NCBI GenBank assembly: GCA_022393335.1
Contig: JAJEKB010000836.1
Location: 49,910-113,909, forward strand
Direction: 5' to 3'
Length of the DNA stretch: 64,000 nucleotides
Source of the DNA: Macrotrachela quadricornifera
Lineage: Eukaryota > Rotifera > Eurotatoria > Philodinida > Philodinidae
In this document: positions 61,787 through 64,000 of the stretch, piece after piece
Numbering within the stretch: the stretch's first letter is position 1
Layout: the number at the start of each line of letters is the position of its first letter
Position numbers and translations under genes: made by a program
Notes under the pieces: model-generated
What the model was told of the DNA's origin: nothing
The model's database searches: none
The model's input: the letters and a program-made list of their open reading frames with translations, nothing else

Positions 61787-62576
61787 GCCATCTATTGCTA
61801 TTGAACACCGTTTGAGAAGTATTATTCATCAAATACTTAGACAAATACGTTCAACATATTATGGAAATATCATAGTCTGTTGATTTTAATACATAACATA
61901 CATTGAATATTCGAGATGTAGAGAAAGGGAAGATGTTTCGACGTATTATCTGCATTCGACTGGACGCTGAGCCATAGTTGCATAAATCATGTGTTTTCCA
62001 ACTTACATTATCCTAGTACACTAACTAAACTGGTTTTCTTTTGGCTTAAACGAGTTCTCCATTTTTGATTTATGCATAGTTGGGTTTCGATTGCTTTGGA
62101 GAGAGCGTTCAGGTATACGTAGTATCGATCTGTATTGTAAAATGTTCAAGGTTCCGTTCTAGTATAAGGCGATATCTGTTTATGATATGATATTAGTAAG
62201 AACCCGTGCATACTGTAGGGCTGCTTTTCTTCCAAGTGAAGTTTCACATCTCCATTTTAACTTTGATTCGATAATGAACAATCGAGCATTTGCTTTGGAC
62301 ATGTTAATGGATATTATAGTCTTATCTCGTTATATTCCAGCTCCTCTCATTTTCACTTCCTTTTATCATTATATCCTTGCGTGTTCATCGTTCATATACA
62401 TACGCTGTTAAAATTCTATAGCCTTTCGTCTTTGATCCGACACAGATAGACACACTTTGAACCATATGTATTTAGAAAGTAAGCAAATATTCATTCATAC
62501 TTTTATGGAATGTTATATGGTTTCAACCTTGTTTTCTCACTTTCAAAACAATTATTCTAAATCCTTAACTTTATAG
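61787..62576. other. Region upstream of the coiled-coil exon
   Basis: One or more 5' exons of the coiled-coil gene should lie here, because its first visible exon opens at a splice acceptor (TTTATAG, ending at 62576) and not at an ATG. I cannot identify them; the ORF at 62187-62411 is not convincing. Confidence 0.4.
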
Positions 62577-64000
62577 CGATCCTTGAATAGTGAAGTTCTT
62601 AGTCGTCGTTCGATTGAATTCACAAATCTTTTCTTCATGTATTATGATTTTCACATTGAATCTAGGTCATATACGGCTGATGGAATAACTGTCTCGACTG
62701 ATCTACGTACAGAACTCCTCCGAGAATGGTCACCCGACATTCAAACACGAGAAACATTCGATACACTTGAACATGAAAAACAACGTCTCTATGATCATTG
62801 TGGAAACGAATATACCAAAGTTGAACAAGAAAAAACTCCTATCGATCAAGAAAAAACACATTTAGAACAATCTAGCAAAAAAAATCAAGACGAGTACAAT
62901 CGTCTATTCATCGAACTAGGCAACGAAATTCAAAAAATCAAAAGTTTAGAATATGACTGTAATCAACTCAATAAACAACAACAAGATCTCTTACGACAAC
63001 TTGATCATATGAACGATTGAAACAAGAACAAGAACAACTTCAACAACGTCTCAATGATCTCAATCGAAAAGAAAATGAAAATCTTGAACAACAAAATTAT
63101 TTACGACTGTCATTGAATAGTTTACAAATTCTTATTCGACAAACTCAAAATGAATTACAAGAAAAAATGGAACAACTCAAAGAAGAACAAATACAATTGA
63201 AACAAATTGAAGATGAGATCGAACAACTGAAAGAACAATTGAAACAATTAGAAAATCAAATGAAACAAATTCAACGAGATCTTGATCGTCTAAAAGATGA
63301 ACAAATGAAATTAAATCACAAACAACAAGATTTACAACAACAGCAAAAACAATTCGAAAAAATCATCGAACAATTTGAACAACTCTTAAAACAAAAAGAA
63401 TCGGATCTCTTACAAATGCAACTCAATGTTGAAGTATTCAAAGATAAAATCAAAAAATTAAATGAACAAATAGAACTCTTAAGGTAAATTGACTTTACTA
63501 GACTTCATATCTATTTTATTCTCATTCTAGTGAAGAAATACAAAAACTTACAGAACAATTAAACAATGAAAATGATATTGTCATTAAAATACAACAACAA
63601 TTAACTGAGATTGACAATGAACGAAAAGTATTAGAACAAACAAGACAAGAATTACTCAAACGAAAACTTGAACTTGATGATGAATATGTCACTCTGATCA
63701 ATCAACGAGATGATTTGAAAGTCAAACAAACTGCACTTGACAATCAATTGCAAGAAATCAAGACAAATATTTTCAATACTGAAGCCAAATATCAGCAATT
63801 ACAAGGTGAACTGAATAATCTCGAGAAACAAGAAGAACAATTACAGCGAGATCTGACACAGAAGATCAATGAATGTGAAAGTTTAGCAGAAAGTAAAGAA
63901 GAAGCAAGTCGAGAATTACAACGAGTAGAAAATGAAAAACGAGAAGCTGAACAACGATCACGACAAGTCAAACAACAATTATGTGAATTGAACCGTCAAT
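62577..64000 (+). CDS. Long coiled-coil protein, partial at both ends, with a frameshift
   Basis: Exon 62577-63483, then an intron of 47 nt (63484-63530, GT-AG), then an exon open to the window edge. From about 62760 on the product is an almost unbroken heptad pattern rich in Q, E, K and L (EEQIQLKQIEDEIEQLKEQL and similar), as in tether, centrosomal or myosin-tail-like proteins. Before it lies a less repetitive segment with VSTDLRTELLREWSP. The frame read from the left stops at TGA 63018-63020; the coil continues seamlessly in another frame from about 63011 (LKQEQEQL), so one base appears missing or extra near 63008-63014. This could be an assembly error, a disabling mutation or an unseen splice. 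The protein family is not identified. Confidence 0.62.

Noticed and set aside
62187..62411. 74-codon ORF upstream of the coiled-coil exon
   Set aside because: No donor in phase with the acceptor at 62576 was evident and the product is not coil-like.
1..64000. CRISPR arrays, bacterial operons, rRNA or tRNA genes, telomeric repeats
   Set aside because: Read for these on both strands and saw none; gene structure is eukaryotic throughout.

Overview
The window reads as nuclear DNA of a small invertebrate, most likely a bdelloid rotifer (inference). It is strongly AT-rich. Its genes carry animal-type orthologues split by very short GT-AG introns (mostly 45-90 nt). Rotifer-like gene types sit beside many decayed mobile elements: an F-box/LRR-like protein, an NHL-repeat secreted protein, and a secreted beta-helix protein that looks bacterial but carries introns. 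I found no operons, CRISPR arrays, rRNA or tRNA genes.

Layout. 0-13 kb: a four-helix membrane protein (56-1465, +), an F-box/LRR-like gene (5822-7584, -), an intronless GNAT acetyltransferase (10721-11587, +) and copies of one short inverted-repeat element (5254-5482, 12382-12660). 13-28 kb is the conserved core: AP-3 delta adaptin (13254-19615, -, 22 exons), SLC35B1 (19830-21330, +, 6 exons) and glycogen phosphorylase (23001-27709, +, 19 exons), all apparently intact. The first two are head to head with 214 bp between start codons. A small one-helix protein with a PPxY motif follows (27792-27995, -).

29-31 kb: a secreted right-handed beta-helix protein (six exons, -). 31-49 kb is largely mobile-element territory: a 240-bp inverted-repeat element, a hAT-like element, a decayed DDE-type (Harbinger-like) transposase, a broken non-LTR retrotransposon, two foldback elements in tandem, a hAT-type MITE with a perfect 8-bp target duplication, and two copies of a 294/394-bp inverted-repeat family. 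Among them lies an intronless gene (45990-47072, +) resembling the catalytic core of PCIF1, the mRNA-cap adenosine methyltransferase, but with CPPF where PCIF1 has NPPF.

49-64 kb: an NHL-repeat protein with two tandemly duplicated phase-1 exon modules (49494-52621, +), a 934-bp palindrome, an unrecognised three-exon gene made partly of duplicated modules (55277-60437, -), a second long palindrome, and the start of a coiled-coil gene that runs off the right edge and has a frameshift near 63010.

The neighbours do not form an obvious pathway. AP-3 delta (vesicle coat) and SLC35B1 (ER nucleotide transport) share secretory-pathway membranes and probably a promoter; phosphorylase serves glycogen breakdown. 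The points most worth following up are the variant PCIF1-like enzyme, the splice-site anomaly in the F-box/LRR gene, the duplicated exon modules and the density of palindromic elements.
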